DNA of 42,724 nucleotides from CAZTDD01 sp964612675 (GTDB taxonomy: Bacteria; Hinthialibacterota; Hinthialibacteria; Hinthialibacterales; JAKPRU01). Within the stretch, counting starts at the first letter, position 1, and each line of letters starts with the position of its first letter. The stretch is from contig CAZTDD010000050.1 of the NCBI GenBank assembly GCA_964612675.1, forward strand, positions 1 through 42,724, written 5' to 3'. A model generated the notes under the pieces. That model made no database searches, was not told the DNA's origin, and was given only the letters and a program-made list of their open reading frames with translations. Below, in pieces: positions 9,195 through 17,529 of the stretch. Made by a program: the position numbers and the translations under genes.

Positions 9195-9276
9195 CCGGTT
9201 CAAAGGCGGCAATTTGACATCGAAGCAAGTAACTTGATTCTTTCTGCAATCGCCGCATTTGTGAACCGGTTTTTTT
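9195..9276 (+). terminator. Long-stem terminator-like RNA between tRNA-Pro and the cold-shock gene
   Basis: CCGGTTCA (9195-9202) pairs with TGAACCGG (9262-9269) and GCGGC (9206-9210) with GCCGC (9252-9256). The stem extends through ATT/AAT. The apical loop of about 35 nt contains a small CAAG/CTTG hairpin. Seven T residues follow directly (9270-9276). The stem plus T-run fits an intrinsic terminator for the tRNA transcript, but the large structured loop is unusual. Confidence 0.68.
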
Positions 9277-9288
9277 ATACATAAGTCT

Positions 9289-9376
9289 TTCAGGTGCTGC
9301 TCCTTAGCCCTCGGGAACACCCCTGAATCAGAGTGAGGGCATCAATATAACGGAATACGGATTACGTAGCCCGAGG
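9289..9376 (+). promoter_or_regulatory. Structured 5' leader that can mask the cold-shock Shine-Dalgarno
   Basis: CCTCGGG (9309-9315) is exactly complementary to CCCGAGG (9370-9376), which begins the GAGGAGG ribosome site of the cold-shock gene. The first segment lies in the loop of another possible hairpin, TTCAGG (9289-9294) with CCTGAA (9322-9327). Cold-shock mRNA leaders are known to refold with temperature. The two pairings could coexist as a pseudoknot or compete. No convincing promoter was found here; TTGACA at 9214-9219 lacks a good -10. Confidence 0.45.
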
Positions 9377-9387
9377 AGGAACACAGT

Positions 9388-9591
9388 ATGGCTACAGGAA
9401 CAGTCAAGTGGTTCAGTGAACAAAAAGGATATGGGTTCATCGTTCCCGATGATGGCGGAAAAGATCTGTTCATCCATCACTCGAACATCGATGCCCAGGG
9501 ATTCCGGACCCTTCGCGAAGGGCAGAAAGTGGAATATGAAGTTGGGCAAGGACGGAAAGGTCTCCAAGCCACCCAAGTAAGAGCCTGCTGA
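9388..9591 (+). CDS. csp: Cold-shock protein, CspA family
   Basis: A 67-residue single cold-shock (OB-fold) domain, the usual family length. RNP1 is KGYGFIV at residues 13-19 and RNP2 is LFIHH at 27-31. The N-terminal MATGTVKWF is typical. It binds single-stranded RNA and DNA and acts as an RNA chaperone in the cytoplasm. GAGGAGG lies 9-15 bases before ATG 9388. The gene is monocistronic, with a UUCG-loop terminator 28 bp after its stop. The leader can sequester the ribosome site, consistent with post-transcriptional temperature control. Confidence 0.96.
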   Translation: MATGTVKWFSEQKGYGFIVPDDGGKDLFIHHSNIDAQGFRTLREGQKVEYEVGQGRKGLQATQVRAC

Positions 9592-9618
9592 ACCCCAGGC
9601 TTTGATATGACCACAAGC

Positions 9619-9646
9619 AGGCCCCGTGTTCGCACGGGGCCTTTTT
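9619..9646 (+). terminator. Rho-independent terminator of the cold-shock gene
   Basis: AGGCCCCGTG (9619-9628) pairs perfectly with CACGGGGCCT (9633-9642) across a TTCG tetraloop and is followed by a T-run to 9646. UUCG loops are exceptionally stable. Confidence 0.95.
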
Positions 9647-10055
9647 CTGTGTCCATTCCTCTCCGTGTCCCCCAAAAACCGGGTGAAACCGGGGGATTGT
9701 ACTATGCACATAGGGGAAACTCCCGGTTTGTATGACAATCTTCACCAGAATATACCGAACCCGCCCCCTACTCCTTGCTACTGCTCTTCCGCTCCGCTGC
9801 ATCCGCCGGCCATGCCTCACATATCCAACGCGGGGGGTGGCGATCCGTTCTTACCGGAGATGTGCGTCACGGAGTAACCGTCCCGGATCTCGCTCCGCCC
9901 AAAACAGCTGTTAATAGTTTTGCAACAGATTGAGTCCATTTTGCATCCAAGCCAGTCTCACAAGACAGGGTCGGATACGATAGATGAAAGAACAGACGAT
10001 ATGGAAGCCTCTTATTCGGCGGTTTTCTCACTCCGAATGAACAGTAATGGATTGG
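9647..10055. other. Gene-free stretch with a possible pseudoknot
   Basis: No supported gene lies here. An open frame from 9920 continues into the next CDS, but its first 70 residues look random. AAACCGGG occurs at 9676-9683 and again at 9686-9693, and both copies can pair with CCCGGTTT (9722-9729). GATTGT (9695-9700) can pair with ACAATC (9735-9740). The order of these arms gives an H-type pseudoknot with a competing alternative stem. A 10-bp palindrome AACAGCTGTT lies at 9902-9911. Confidence 0.4.
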
Positions 10056-10083
10056 TTGACACCCTGTCCCGGTTCGCTATCGT
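10056..10083 (+). promoter_or_regulatory. Probable promoter of the cNMP-binding regulator
   Basis: Consensus TTGACA (10056-10061) and TATCGT (10078-10083) are separated by 16 bp. Transcription from about 10090 would give a leader of about 40 nt before ATG 10130, which supports that start over longer alternatives. Confidence 0.5.
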
Positions 10084-10129
10084 TGTGTCGGTACCCCCTG
10101 ATGATGTCCATACTTCGATTGGAGAAAAA

Positions 10130-11161
10130 ATGTCCCCGCAATCCAACCAAGAGAAGGGTATCGGACGAGTAGGTAAACGCCAATTCGAGGCCGGCGAGAG
10201 AATCATTCAGCAAGGGGAGGTAAGTGGAAAAGCCTACTTGATCGTAGAGGGAAACGTCCGTGTCATTCGAGAAGAGAATGGCCGGGAGATCGATCTTGCC
10301 GAACTCGGGCCGAATGAGTTGTTCGGCGAGATGAGTATTGTGGACAACCAACCCCGCAGCGCGCATGTCGATGCGACGATAGAGACCCATTGTCTGGAGC
10401 TGAACCTCGCAAACATCCACGCCATTATGACAAAGTCGCCGCAGACCGCGTTCGTCATCTTCAAGGCGATGTGTAACAAGCTGCGTGAAGCCGACAGACG
10501 ACTGATCCAGGGATTCCTAACCGAAGACATCTCGTTTTGGTATCGAGTAGCCTCCATATGCCGCCTCTGGCACGAATTTGCCCTGGGGCATCCGGACCTC
10601 CGGAGGGATGTCCATCGTTTTAGGGAAGATCTCGGCGCATGCCTTGGATTTCGTCCGGCGGAGGCCGATCTGGTCGTCCAAAAACTGCTGAATTCTCACT
10701 TAATCGAAACTCCTCCAAAGGAAAGTGAGAGAGATATTGTCGATTTTGAGGCGGTACAAAAGTTCCGGCACGCCTACCAGACAATGCACGGTACCCTCCG
10801 AGGAGCTAAGAGAGACTCGCAACGACTGACCCAGGACGATATGACATTATGCGAGAATATCCTGCAACTCCCGGAAGTGGAAAAGGCCGGTCCCGAGGCG
10901 AATGAAGTCTCGTTCTCGATCGGTCGGCTACGCGAGTCGATTTTGGGAGGAAACATGTGGAACGATCTGGGAGATGTCGAACGACTGGAGAACCTTCACC
11001 GCTGCATGGCCCATCTGAAACCCTACGGTATTCTCAAATACGATCCCATCAATCCGCAGGAAATCACCTTTTTCCCGCCCGCCTATCAAAAAATCGTCGA
11101 CGTCGGCCTCGAGCCCGGCGGTTTTTTCGAGAAAATGTGCAGAAAACTGACGGGAAAATAA
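10130..11161 (+). CDS. Cyclic-nucleotide-binding (CRP-like) regulator
   Basis: A 343-residue protein. ATG 10130 is chosen for GGAG (10121-10124) and a promoter just upstream. Residues about 15-130 form a cNMP-binding domain. The phosphate-binding cassette LFGEMSIVDNQPRSA keeps the key Glu67, Arg76 and Ser77, so real cAMP/cGMP-type binding is plausible. The C-terminal 200 residues are longer than in CRP and do not show its standard helix-turn-helix. FREDLGACLGFRPAEAD, then LVVQKLLNSHLIET, could be a diverged winged helix, and a second helical region follows (about 215-340). Either a transcription factor with an unusual output domain or a cNMP-gated adaptor. Convergent with the Lrp-type gene, with only 34 bp between stops. 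Confidence 0.7.
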   Translation: MSPQSNQEKGIGRVGKRQFEAGERIIQQGEVSGKAYLIVEGNVRVIREENGREIDLAELGPNELFGEMSIVDNQPRSAHVDATIETHCLELNLANIHAIMTKSPQTAFVIFKAMCNKLREADRRLIQGFLTEDISFWYRVASICRLWHEFALGHPDLRRDVHRFREDLGACLGFRPAEADLVVQKLLNSHLIETPPKESERDIVDFEAVQKFRHAYQTMHGTLRGAKRDSQRLTQDDMTLCENILQLPEVEKAGPEANEVSFSIGRLRESILGGNMWNDLGDVERLENLHRCMAHLKPYGILKYDPINPQEITFFPPAYQKIVDVGLEPGGFFEKMCRKLTGK

Positions 11162-11195
11162 TCGACAATTCCCGCCCTGTACCGGCCTGAGTTCT

Positions 11196-11471
11196 TTATT
11201 CACCGATACTGAATATCCGGTCAAGATCGTAGTTGCTATACTGTTGAAACGCGATCAGCGTCGTGGTTTTTGTGAGTCCCTTGACACCGATCATGTCCTC
11301 GGTGACCAACCTCGCGAGCTGCTCATTCTGGCGAACGCGTGCCACAGCGACCAAATCATATTCCCCCGCGACACTGTACACTTCTGCGATTCCGTCGATA
11401 TTGAGAATCTCCTGCGCCGCTCCTGCGATCGCATCCCGTTCGGCGTTGATCAGTATAAACGCGGTAACCAT
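11196..11471 (-). CDS. Stand-alone Lrp/AsnC ligand-binding (RAM) domain protein
   Basis: A 91-residue protein consisting only of the AsnC-type effector domain. It begins MVTAFILINAERD and carries VAGEYDLVAVARV, the usual RAM core, followed by a KTTTLIAF-type last strand. There is no N-terminal helix-turn-helix, so it cannot bind DNA alone. Such proteins form ring-shaped oligomers that bind amino acids or other small ligands and may modulate full-length Lrp proteins. A GGAGG sits about 11 bases before ATG 11471. No functional partner is obvious nearby. Confidence 0.88.
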   Translation of the reverse strand: MVTAFILINAERDAIAGAAQEILNIDGIAEVYSVAGEYDLVAVARVRQNEQLARLVTEDMIGVKGLTKTTTLIAFQQYSNYDLDRIFSIGE

Positions 11472-11648
11472 AATCCTGTTTTCCTCCGAGAATCCGTTTC
11501 GTGGTCGGCCGTCGTTGAATGTATACTATTTATTTTGCACTATAGAACGCCGATGTGAAGATATCCAAGAGGGTGTTTCATTTCACCATTCTGCTCTTTG
11601 TATAGAAAAACAGTCCCTTGGTTCGTAGGCCTCATTTTCGGACGCATG

Positions 11649-14600
11649 TCAGTGCAAATGCCAGAATTCAATCGACGTCGCACTTCCGCCCGGTGTCGGC
11701 GACGCGGGTCGCCAGTTTGCCGGATCGTTTCCCGCGAACGCACTGGATTGACGCTGCAGAGAATTGCCTTGTCCGCCAAAATCGGCGGGCCATGGCGCTT
11801 GGTCGAAGAAAAGGACCTCGTCCACAACGCCCCACGCGACCTGGTTCAATCCGGGGAGATCGCCGCGCGGTTCCTCGATCGCGATTCGACCGGCATGTGC
11901 ATTCAGCGGTCCGCTAAAGGGGCCGGCCAATTGGATCGCGGTATCGGTCAATCCGTAAAACTCCATAAAGATCCGTTTGGAGGTCAAGTCCTCCGGATCG
12001 AAAGCAACCACGACTAACCTGCCGCCCGGTGGAATGGATCTGCCGGCACGAAAGAGAAATTCGATATCTCCGCGCAAACTCCATCCACCGTGCTCATTCC
12101 ACAAATTCACTTCCCGATCGGTGGGATTATAGAGTTCCACGAAATTCTTTTTCCTGTCCTCACGGAGATGGAGCACAAATTCGTCGACAACGATGTCGTC
12201 CGGGAGGGCCTCATTGGAGGTATCCGGCGTAAGAGGCATCGCTACCCAATACGGAGAAGCGTCTGTTTGACGGCCGAGCGAGCGATGCAGCTTTTGCGCG
12301 CTGAACCGCACGGCATCCACCACGCGGTCTACACCAATCCCACCCAACTGATGAGAGAGATAAATCCGCTCGCCGTTATCGTTCAATGTAAACCCGTCGG
12401 TCCCGGGGGCATTGAAATCGGAGACCTCTTCGTAAACGACATATTCCCCTGGCGGAACAGTACTGTCAGGTATGCGCCATTTCTTCAGATTATCGGGGTC
12501 GTCACTCAGATACCAATTCTCCAGGAGGATTTCTTCGTTTGTCGGATTGTAGATTTCAATCCAGTCGTTCGACGTTCTTATCGACGCGTCAATAGTATCC
12601 CGTACGGTGTTCGCTGCGAATTCATTGAGAAGAACATCGGAGGATGGATCGGAATCCTTTCGTCCCGGCGAACCACCGATGAGGGTGCTTTGCCGCCAAT
12701 TTCCTCCGTAGTTCAATGAACCCGACGACTGAGCGGCCATCGCACTCGAACGGGAAACCAAAGAATGACCCGCGCCATCCGGTGCTACCGGCCATCCGCG
12801 ATCGTCGCGGTAAATAAACGATATGATTTCACTGTTCTCTGATTTTGTTTTTAGAGTAATCTCGTCTCCGGCATTCGATAGTCTTCCGGAGTAGGGACCG
12901 AGAATAGTGACGTCGCCGTTCAATCGGTAATACCGGCGAAACAACGCTTCCTCTTCGGGCGATTTCAGCCTTGCCAGCAGAAGATAACCGTTCGGTGGGA
13001 TTTGGGCGTTCGGCGGAAACCGGTAATCGATCCCGCCGGTAAGAAGCAAATCATACAATGGAAGCGGGGAGGACGAATGAGTGTTGTGGAATTCCATGAA
13101 TTCAAAGCCCTCTCCCGGAGCCGGATTGTACATCACCTCGGTAACACGCAGGTTGTTTTCAAGCGATGCGACCTCCGCTCCCGACGCTGCGATAAAGAAC
13201 CATGTGTCGGTAAGAGCGCTCCAGGTCCCATCATCATACGTTCGCGCTTTAATGTGCGTGTTGTCGTTCAACGAAATCGCATCTCTATAGACGGAGGCTG
13301 AGTCGCTGTTGATCTCTCCTCCCGGCAAACGGGGATCGGAGCCGTCCGTCGTGTAATAGATCGGCAATACGGGCTCCTCTCCTTCTTTGATTGGCAGCAA
13401 TCCTGTCAGCGAGAGACCGAAAACAACATCGCTGCTGTTGGCGTTGGTCTGATGAACTTCGGCGGCAAGCACATTTTCACCGATGCGAAGGTGTTCGGCT
13501 CCAATCCTGAACGGCCCCTCATACGCACCATTTGTGACGGTTCTTGATGCGAACGTCGAGTGAGTAACAACACCGCCGGGCATTCCGATGCGGTAAATCT
13601 CCCGGCCGTTCAAGTAAACAATCGCACCATCGTCGAGGATCGTGCTCAGTTCCAAAGAGACCTCTTCAAGATCGATACTGGAATCAACCGTGAAGCGAGT
13701 GCGGAAATAATATGTAGTCTCTCCTAATTGTAGCGATGTATTCTTCTGTTCGGGCAGAAAGGAATTCTCGACGTACAGCAGCGCTTTGCCGGACGGCCAC
13801 GAGGAATCGTCGTAGTCCGAATGACGCCATCCCGTACCTAAATCCCGGCCGGACTGTTCATATTTCCAGACATCCGTCATGCGAATGAGGGTCTCTCGTT
13901 CCACATTCGTACCTGGAGTTGCTGCGACCTCCATAGTCAGAGGAAATCCCTTGTCGACAACACCGCCGTGTCGACTGAGCTCAGGGGCGCCGACATTCGG
14001 ATAAAGCCCCGCCGTTCTCAGCTGATCCACCACGTATTGCGTCCGTACGGGCAAATACTCCTCGAGAATCCGTTCCGTTTCGGGAATCCAATCATCGTCC
14101 CGTGTACGCGGACGGCTGCTGTTGGCATCCCCCCAACGTGCCGATTCGCCGACGATGGCGCGATCCAGAAGATCCACCACCTCGCTGTAGCGTTGCCCCG
14201 AAACTTCAGGTGTAAATGCACCGTCGTTGAAGAAATGACGTTGAATATGATCGGCCAACAGAATCAGGAAATCCGAATTGTCTTTAAGACGATTGAACAC
14301 ACGCGCAGGCGTATCGTTGCCTTTATGGAATGTAACCACATTGCGGTCCGGTTCCTCGAGAGTCCATTCGGAATCCCAACAATAAAAACGATACCCTGCA
14401 CCCGGCAACCGTCTCCGGGAAGAATAGAAATTCCACGGAGTGCCTCCCCCGCCGATGACGGTCGGGGCGTCTCGGTTTCCCGTGTAGAAAATCGTCAGCA
14501 TATAATCGATGATATTACCGACATTCAGATATTCCTGGATTTCTCGGTACTTCTCCGGATCTTCAAGCCGACCTTCATCGGCTAAGTCCATCATATTATT

Positions 14601-17234
14601 CCAGGCTTCCTTATTTCCCGCTTTCACTTGTGTCCTGTTGAGCCCACGTGTCCCGCCGGTCACAACGTCCCATTCTTCTTTTTCGCCACCGAGGTGTTCC
14701 GCTGAAAATGCGTCATCCGGCCGCTCACAGAGGTTATAAACTCCCCAATACATTCCATTCAAATACAGATGGACATAGGTGCCGTGCGACGCGACTTGCC
14801 CGGTCGCTAATTGAGTTCGGCGGGAGAATTCGTCACGGATATAATCGGCTCTGCCGATATTGCTTCCAAAACCGCCTTCATGGGAGTGCCATGTGTAGTT
14901 ATAATTTCCGCGAAGCACAATCGTATCGAAACGATCTACATGAGAGTTGTCGAACAACCGGTACCGCAGCGTAGGAGGGCCGTAGTCGCGCTTGAATAAT
15001 AACCGGAACGAGTGTTTTCTGTTTCGAGGAACACGGCTGTACCCGCCCTGTATTCGCACACCATTATTAATATGAAAGCCCTCTCTTCCATCCGGAAATA
15101 TCAACTCGGTTGACGAAGGGCGTTCCCAGTTCACGCCGCGATTTTCAGGATTGACATAAATTCCTTTCGTTCGGTCGAATAAATTCGCGGGATCCATAAC
15201 GATGGAGACAGCAGGCAAGGATTTTAAATCCTCCCGTATGGTGGTTTTGTATCGAGGGTCGTCGACCACATCGGGATCCATATCATATTGGCCGGAAACG
15301 CCTCCTCCCCAGACTGTCGGATAGCCGGGCGGCCGGGTCTGGTGTATGACGTCATCAACGAATATGTAGGTATAAGAGACTATTCGGCTCGGCTCGAGGT
15401 CCGACCGAAACGCACCGACACGAAGCGTTGTAGTAGTTTCAACGTGAATCGGTTCCGTGTAGATAAATCCGCTTCGTGCGGTTGGTGCCGTGCCGTCCAA
15501 GGTATATCGGATTGCGGCATCCTCTGTTTGACACGCCATACTCAACTCGAACGGATTGTCATAAAAACCGTGCCGGTGACTCAGCTGCGGGGCCGCCACA
15601 AATCCAACGATGCCGCCCTCATTGACCGACCCCGGAGTGGGTGTACCGAAATAGCGTTTCTTCTGACTGAAAACGCCAAACGCGCGCAACTCGGGAGCAA
15701 TCAGAAATGACGTGTCATTTTCACTCGAGCTCAGTCCCTGGATCGCCAATACATTGATTCCCGGCTGGAGCGCACGAAGTGAGTCGGTGATAGTGAACTC
15801 TTCGCGATAAACCGATCTGCCGCTCCCGTTCGCAAGGTCGGCCTTGGAATTCCATTCAAGAGAATCGGGCGTATGTCGTTGGGCGATTTTTTCTCCATTC
15901 ATGTAGGCTGCAAACCCGTCGCTGTATCGCATCACAAGAGTCAGCATGTCCACTTCGCTGGGATCGGAAACCTGAAACGGAATTCGTAGATAGACGGAAG
16001 AACTCTTATCTTTCATCCGCTCTTCAAGATCCAACGCAATCGTCTCCCCGAATCCCGCAAGTGGAATGCCACCGTCCGCAACGTCGCCGACAAGACGGAA
16101 AACGCTGGGATCATACGACGTATGTCGTCCCGGTGCCGCAAAAAGTTCCAGCGCCGCATCGCCGCTTCGCTGGAAATATAGTAGTTCCAGTTCGTGGACG
16201 CCTGTGCTTAATCCCAGAGAACCAAATGTGTCCCGTTCCGCATGGGTATCGTCATCCACAATCACGTCGGCTCCATCGATTCGGAGACGCGCCCCGTCGT
16301 CGGAATTGATCCCGAAGGTCCAGGTGCCTCCTTCGGGAATATGGATACTTGCTGTTGCGAGGATCACGAAATCATTGACGTCTTGGAGCAAATTAAGTCC
16401 TGGAAAAGGCCGAATCCCGTCATATCGACCAGTGCTGCCGCCTTGCGTGTAATTAATGGTTGTTGCACTTTCAGAAGAAACGGATTCCTGGAGAGAGGCG
16501 GTATCGATGATCGTTTCCACTCGAGATAGATTTGGAACGATAAGTGTTGCCAGGTATGTTGTGACATTGAATGAACCGGTTTCCGAACCATATCCCACGC
16601 TGGTTTTTCCGGAAATCCAATTCGCGTCATTGAACGAAGGAGACAACCACTCGGCCCCCAGCGAATCGTCTTGCGGTATCCACGCCTTTACTGGCGCACC
16701 ATCGGCGACAATGGTCGAACCGCCCATCGAAAGTCCGTATGAATAGCCTTCTTTCGGTAGATGCTGATCGGGGAACTGAGGTGCATACTCATGGGCAATG
16801 GTCACACCGTCAGGTCCTACGAGAGCAAGATATTCTCCGTCACCATTCAAACGGAAGTTTGTGTGCAAAGGCAGCGTAGGAGTTTTTCTATCTTTGCCGG
16901 ACGCGAAAATCACCAGATAGTCCCCCGCATCTACTGTGACGGCGGGGAAGCTCCATTGCGTCAGATTGCGCGGAGTGTCTGTCAGGTACCAACCTCCCAA
17001 ATTCACGTCCGCCGTGCCGGAATTGTAAATCTCGAGCCAGTCGGAGTAGTCTCCGTCTTCATCCGCAAGCGTACTGTCCAAAGCCATAAACTCGGTTATC
17101 TGCAATGCGGACCCAGCCTCTTGCGTTTGCGCACTCGCCACGTTCCCGAGAGCGGACGTCAACATCAGTATCATGCAAAGGAGAGATGAGAGATACAAAC
17201 AAGAATTCTTTGAGTAGTGAAAGCGTTTCGTCAT
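11649..17234 (-). CDS. Giant exported lamin-tail / PA14 / CotH surface protein
   Basis: A 1861-residue protein. A longer frame runs to 17639, but ATG 17234 is preferred because a signal peptide starts there (charged MTKRFHYSK, hydrophobic core, cut after NVASAQ). Approximate order: lamin-tail domain 38-148; galactose-binding-like 165-225; PA14-like 265-365; chitobiase C-terminal domain 548-625; CotH kinase-like 680-1075; galactose-binding-like 1090-1280; second chitobiase C-terminal domain 1288-1348; three more lamin-tail domains at about 1361-1490, 1531-1631 and 1675-1785. The CotH region keeps GVYNLCERPDDAF and the acidic WDSEW motif expected for metal/ATP binding. Likely extracellular, attached to polysaccharide or matrix. 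CotH domains can phosphorylate surface proteins; the target here is unknown. Divergent from the gene at 17530. Confidence 0.85.
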   Translation of the reverse strand: MTKRFHYSKNSCLYLSSLLCMILMLTSALGNVASAQTQEAGSALQITEFMALDSTLADEDGDYSDWLEIYNSGTADVNLGGWYLTDTPRNLTQWSFPAVTVDAGDYLVIFASGKDRKTPTLPLHTNFRLNGDGEYLALVGPDGVTIAHEYAPQFPDQHLPKEGYSYGLSMGGSTIVADGAPVKAWIPQDDSLGAEWLSPSFNDANWISGKTSVGYGSETGSFNVTTYLATLIVPNLSRVETIIDTASLQESVSSESATTINYTQGGSTGRYDGIRPFPGLNLLQDVNDFVILATASIHIPEGGTWTFGINSDDGARLRIDGADVIVDDDTHAERDTFGSLGLSTGVHELELLYFQRSGDAALELFAAPGRHTSYDPSVFRLVGDVADGGIPLAGFGETIALDLEERMKDKSSSVYLRIPFQVSDPSEVDMLTLVMRYSDGFAAYMNGEKIAQRHTPDSLEWNSKADLANGSGRSVYREEFTITDSLRALQPGINVLAIQGLSSSENDTSFLIAPELRAFGVFSQKKRYFGTPTPGSVNEGGIVGFVAAPQLSHRHGFYDNPFELSMACQTEDAAIRYTLDGTAPTARSGFIYTEPIHVETTTTLRVGAFRSDLEPSRIVSYTYIFVDDVIHQTRPPGYPTVWGGGVSGQYDMDPDVVDDPRYKTTIREDLKSLPAVSIVMDPANLFDRTKGIYVNPENRGVNWERPSSTELIFPDGREGFHINNGVRIQGGYSRVPRNRKHSFRLLFKRDYGPPTLRYRLFDNSHVDRFDTIVLRGNYNYTWHSHEGGFGSNIGRADYIRDEFSRRTQLATGQVASHGTYVHLYLNGMYWGVYNLCERPDDAFSAEHLGGEKEEWDVVTGGTRGLNRTQVKAGNKEAWNNMMDLADEGRLEDPEKYREIQEYLNVGNIIDYMLTIFYTGNRDAPTVIGGGGTPWNFYSSRRRLPGAGYRFYCWDSEWTLEEPDRNVVTFHKGNDTPARVFNRLKDNSDFLILLADHIQRHFFNDGAFTPEVSGQRYSEVVDLLDRAIVGESARWGDANSSRPRTRDDDWIPETERILEEYLPVRTQYVVDQLRTAGLYPNVGAPELSRHGGVVDKGFPLTMEVAATPGTNVERETLIRMTDVWKYEQSGRDLGTGWRHSDYDDSSWPSGKALLYVENSFLPEQKNTSLQLGETTYYFRTRFTVDSSIDLEEVSLELSTILDDGAIVYLNGREIYRIGMPGGVVTHSTFASRTVTNGAYEGPFRIGAEHLRIGENVLAAEVHQTNANSSDVVFGLSLTGLLPIKEGEEPVLPIYYTTDGSDPRLPGGEINSDSASVYRDAISLNDNTHIKARTYDDGTWSALTDTWFFIAASGAEVASLENNLRVTEVMYNPAPGEGFEFMEFHNTHSSSPLPLYDLLLTGGIDYRFPPNAQIPPNGYLLLARLKSPEEEALFRRYYRLNGDVTILGPYSGRLSNAGDEITLKTKSENSEIISFIYRDDRGWPVAPDGAGHSLVSRSSAMAAQSSGSLNYGGNWRQSTLIGGSPGRKDSDPSSDVLLNEFAANTVRDTIDASIRTSNDWIEIYNPTNEEILLENWYLSDDPDNLKKWRIPDSTVPPGEYVVYEEVSDFNAPGTDGFTLNDNGERIYLSHQLGGIGVDRVVDAVRFSAQKLHRSLGRQTDASPYWVAMPLTPDTSNEALPDDIVVDEFVLHLREDRKKNFVELYNPTDREVNLWNEHGGWSLRGDIEFLFRAGRSIPPGGRLVVVAFDPEDLTSKRIFMEFYGLTDTAIQLAGPFSGPLNAHAGRIAIEEPRGDLPGLNQVAWGVVDEVLFFDQAPWPADFGGQGNSLQRQSSAFAGNDPANWRPASPTPGGSATSIEFWHLH

Positions 17235-17393
17235 CTTTTCTTCAAGGTGTATCTGGTCTGCTTGGATTCCCATGGAAATGAGCCGCCTTATCCCTATCAG
17301 GGGCCGACTCCTACCCGGAGGACAACACGAGGTCTCCATTGATTGTACAACAAACCGGTCTTCTGTACCGGTGTATACCACCTTTCCAGGAAA

Positions 17394-17417
17394 CGATATC
17401 ATAACCTGCCGATATCG
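17394..17417. promoter_or_regulatory. Inverted repeat in the divergent intergenic region
   Basis: CGATATC (17394-17400) and GATATCG (17411-17417) are separated by 10 bp in the 295-bp gap between two divergent genes. The centre-to-centre distance of 17 bp would place the half-sites on nearly the same face of DNA, as for a dimeric regulator. The gap holds nothing else that I can assign. No strong promoter hexamers were identified. Confidence 0.35.
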
Positions 17418-17529
17418 ACAGAAATATTCGTCTCGACACCATACTTGTTGGGACAACGGTTCGGCAAGTCCAGCGTGTGTCAAACTCGTATATAGACACA
17501 GAGAAAAGTCCTCAGGAGGAGAGTATCGG

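Noticed and set aside
9075..9320. 81-residue minus-strand reading frame containing GRLDSNQRPLEP
   Set aside because: This is the well-known spurious translation of the antisense strand of a tRNA gene; the tRNA-Pro lies exactly there.
9920..10129. 70-residue N-terminal extension of the cNMP-binding protein
   Set aside because: A promoter (10056-10083) and GGAG site support ATG 10130; the extension shows no domain or signal.
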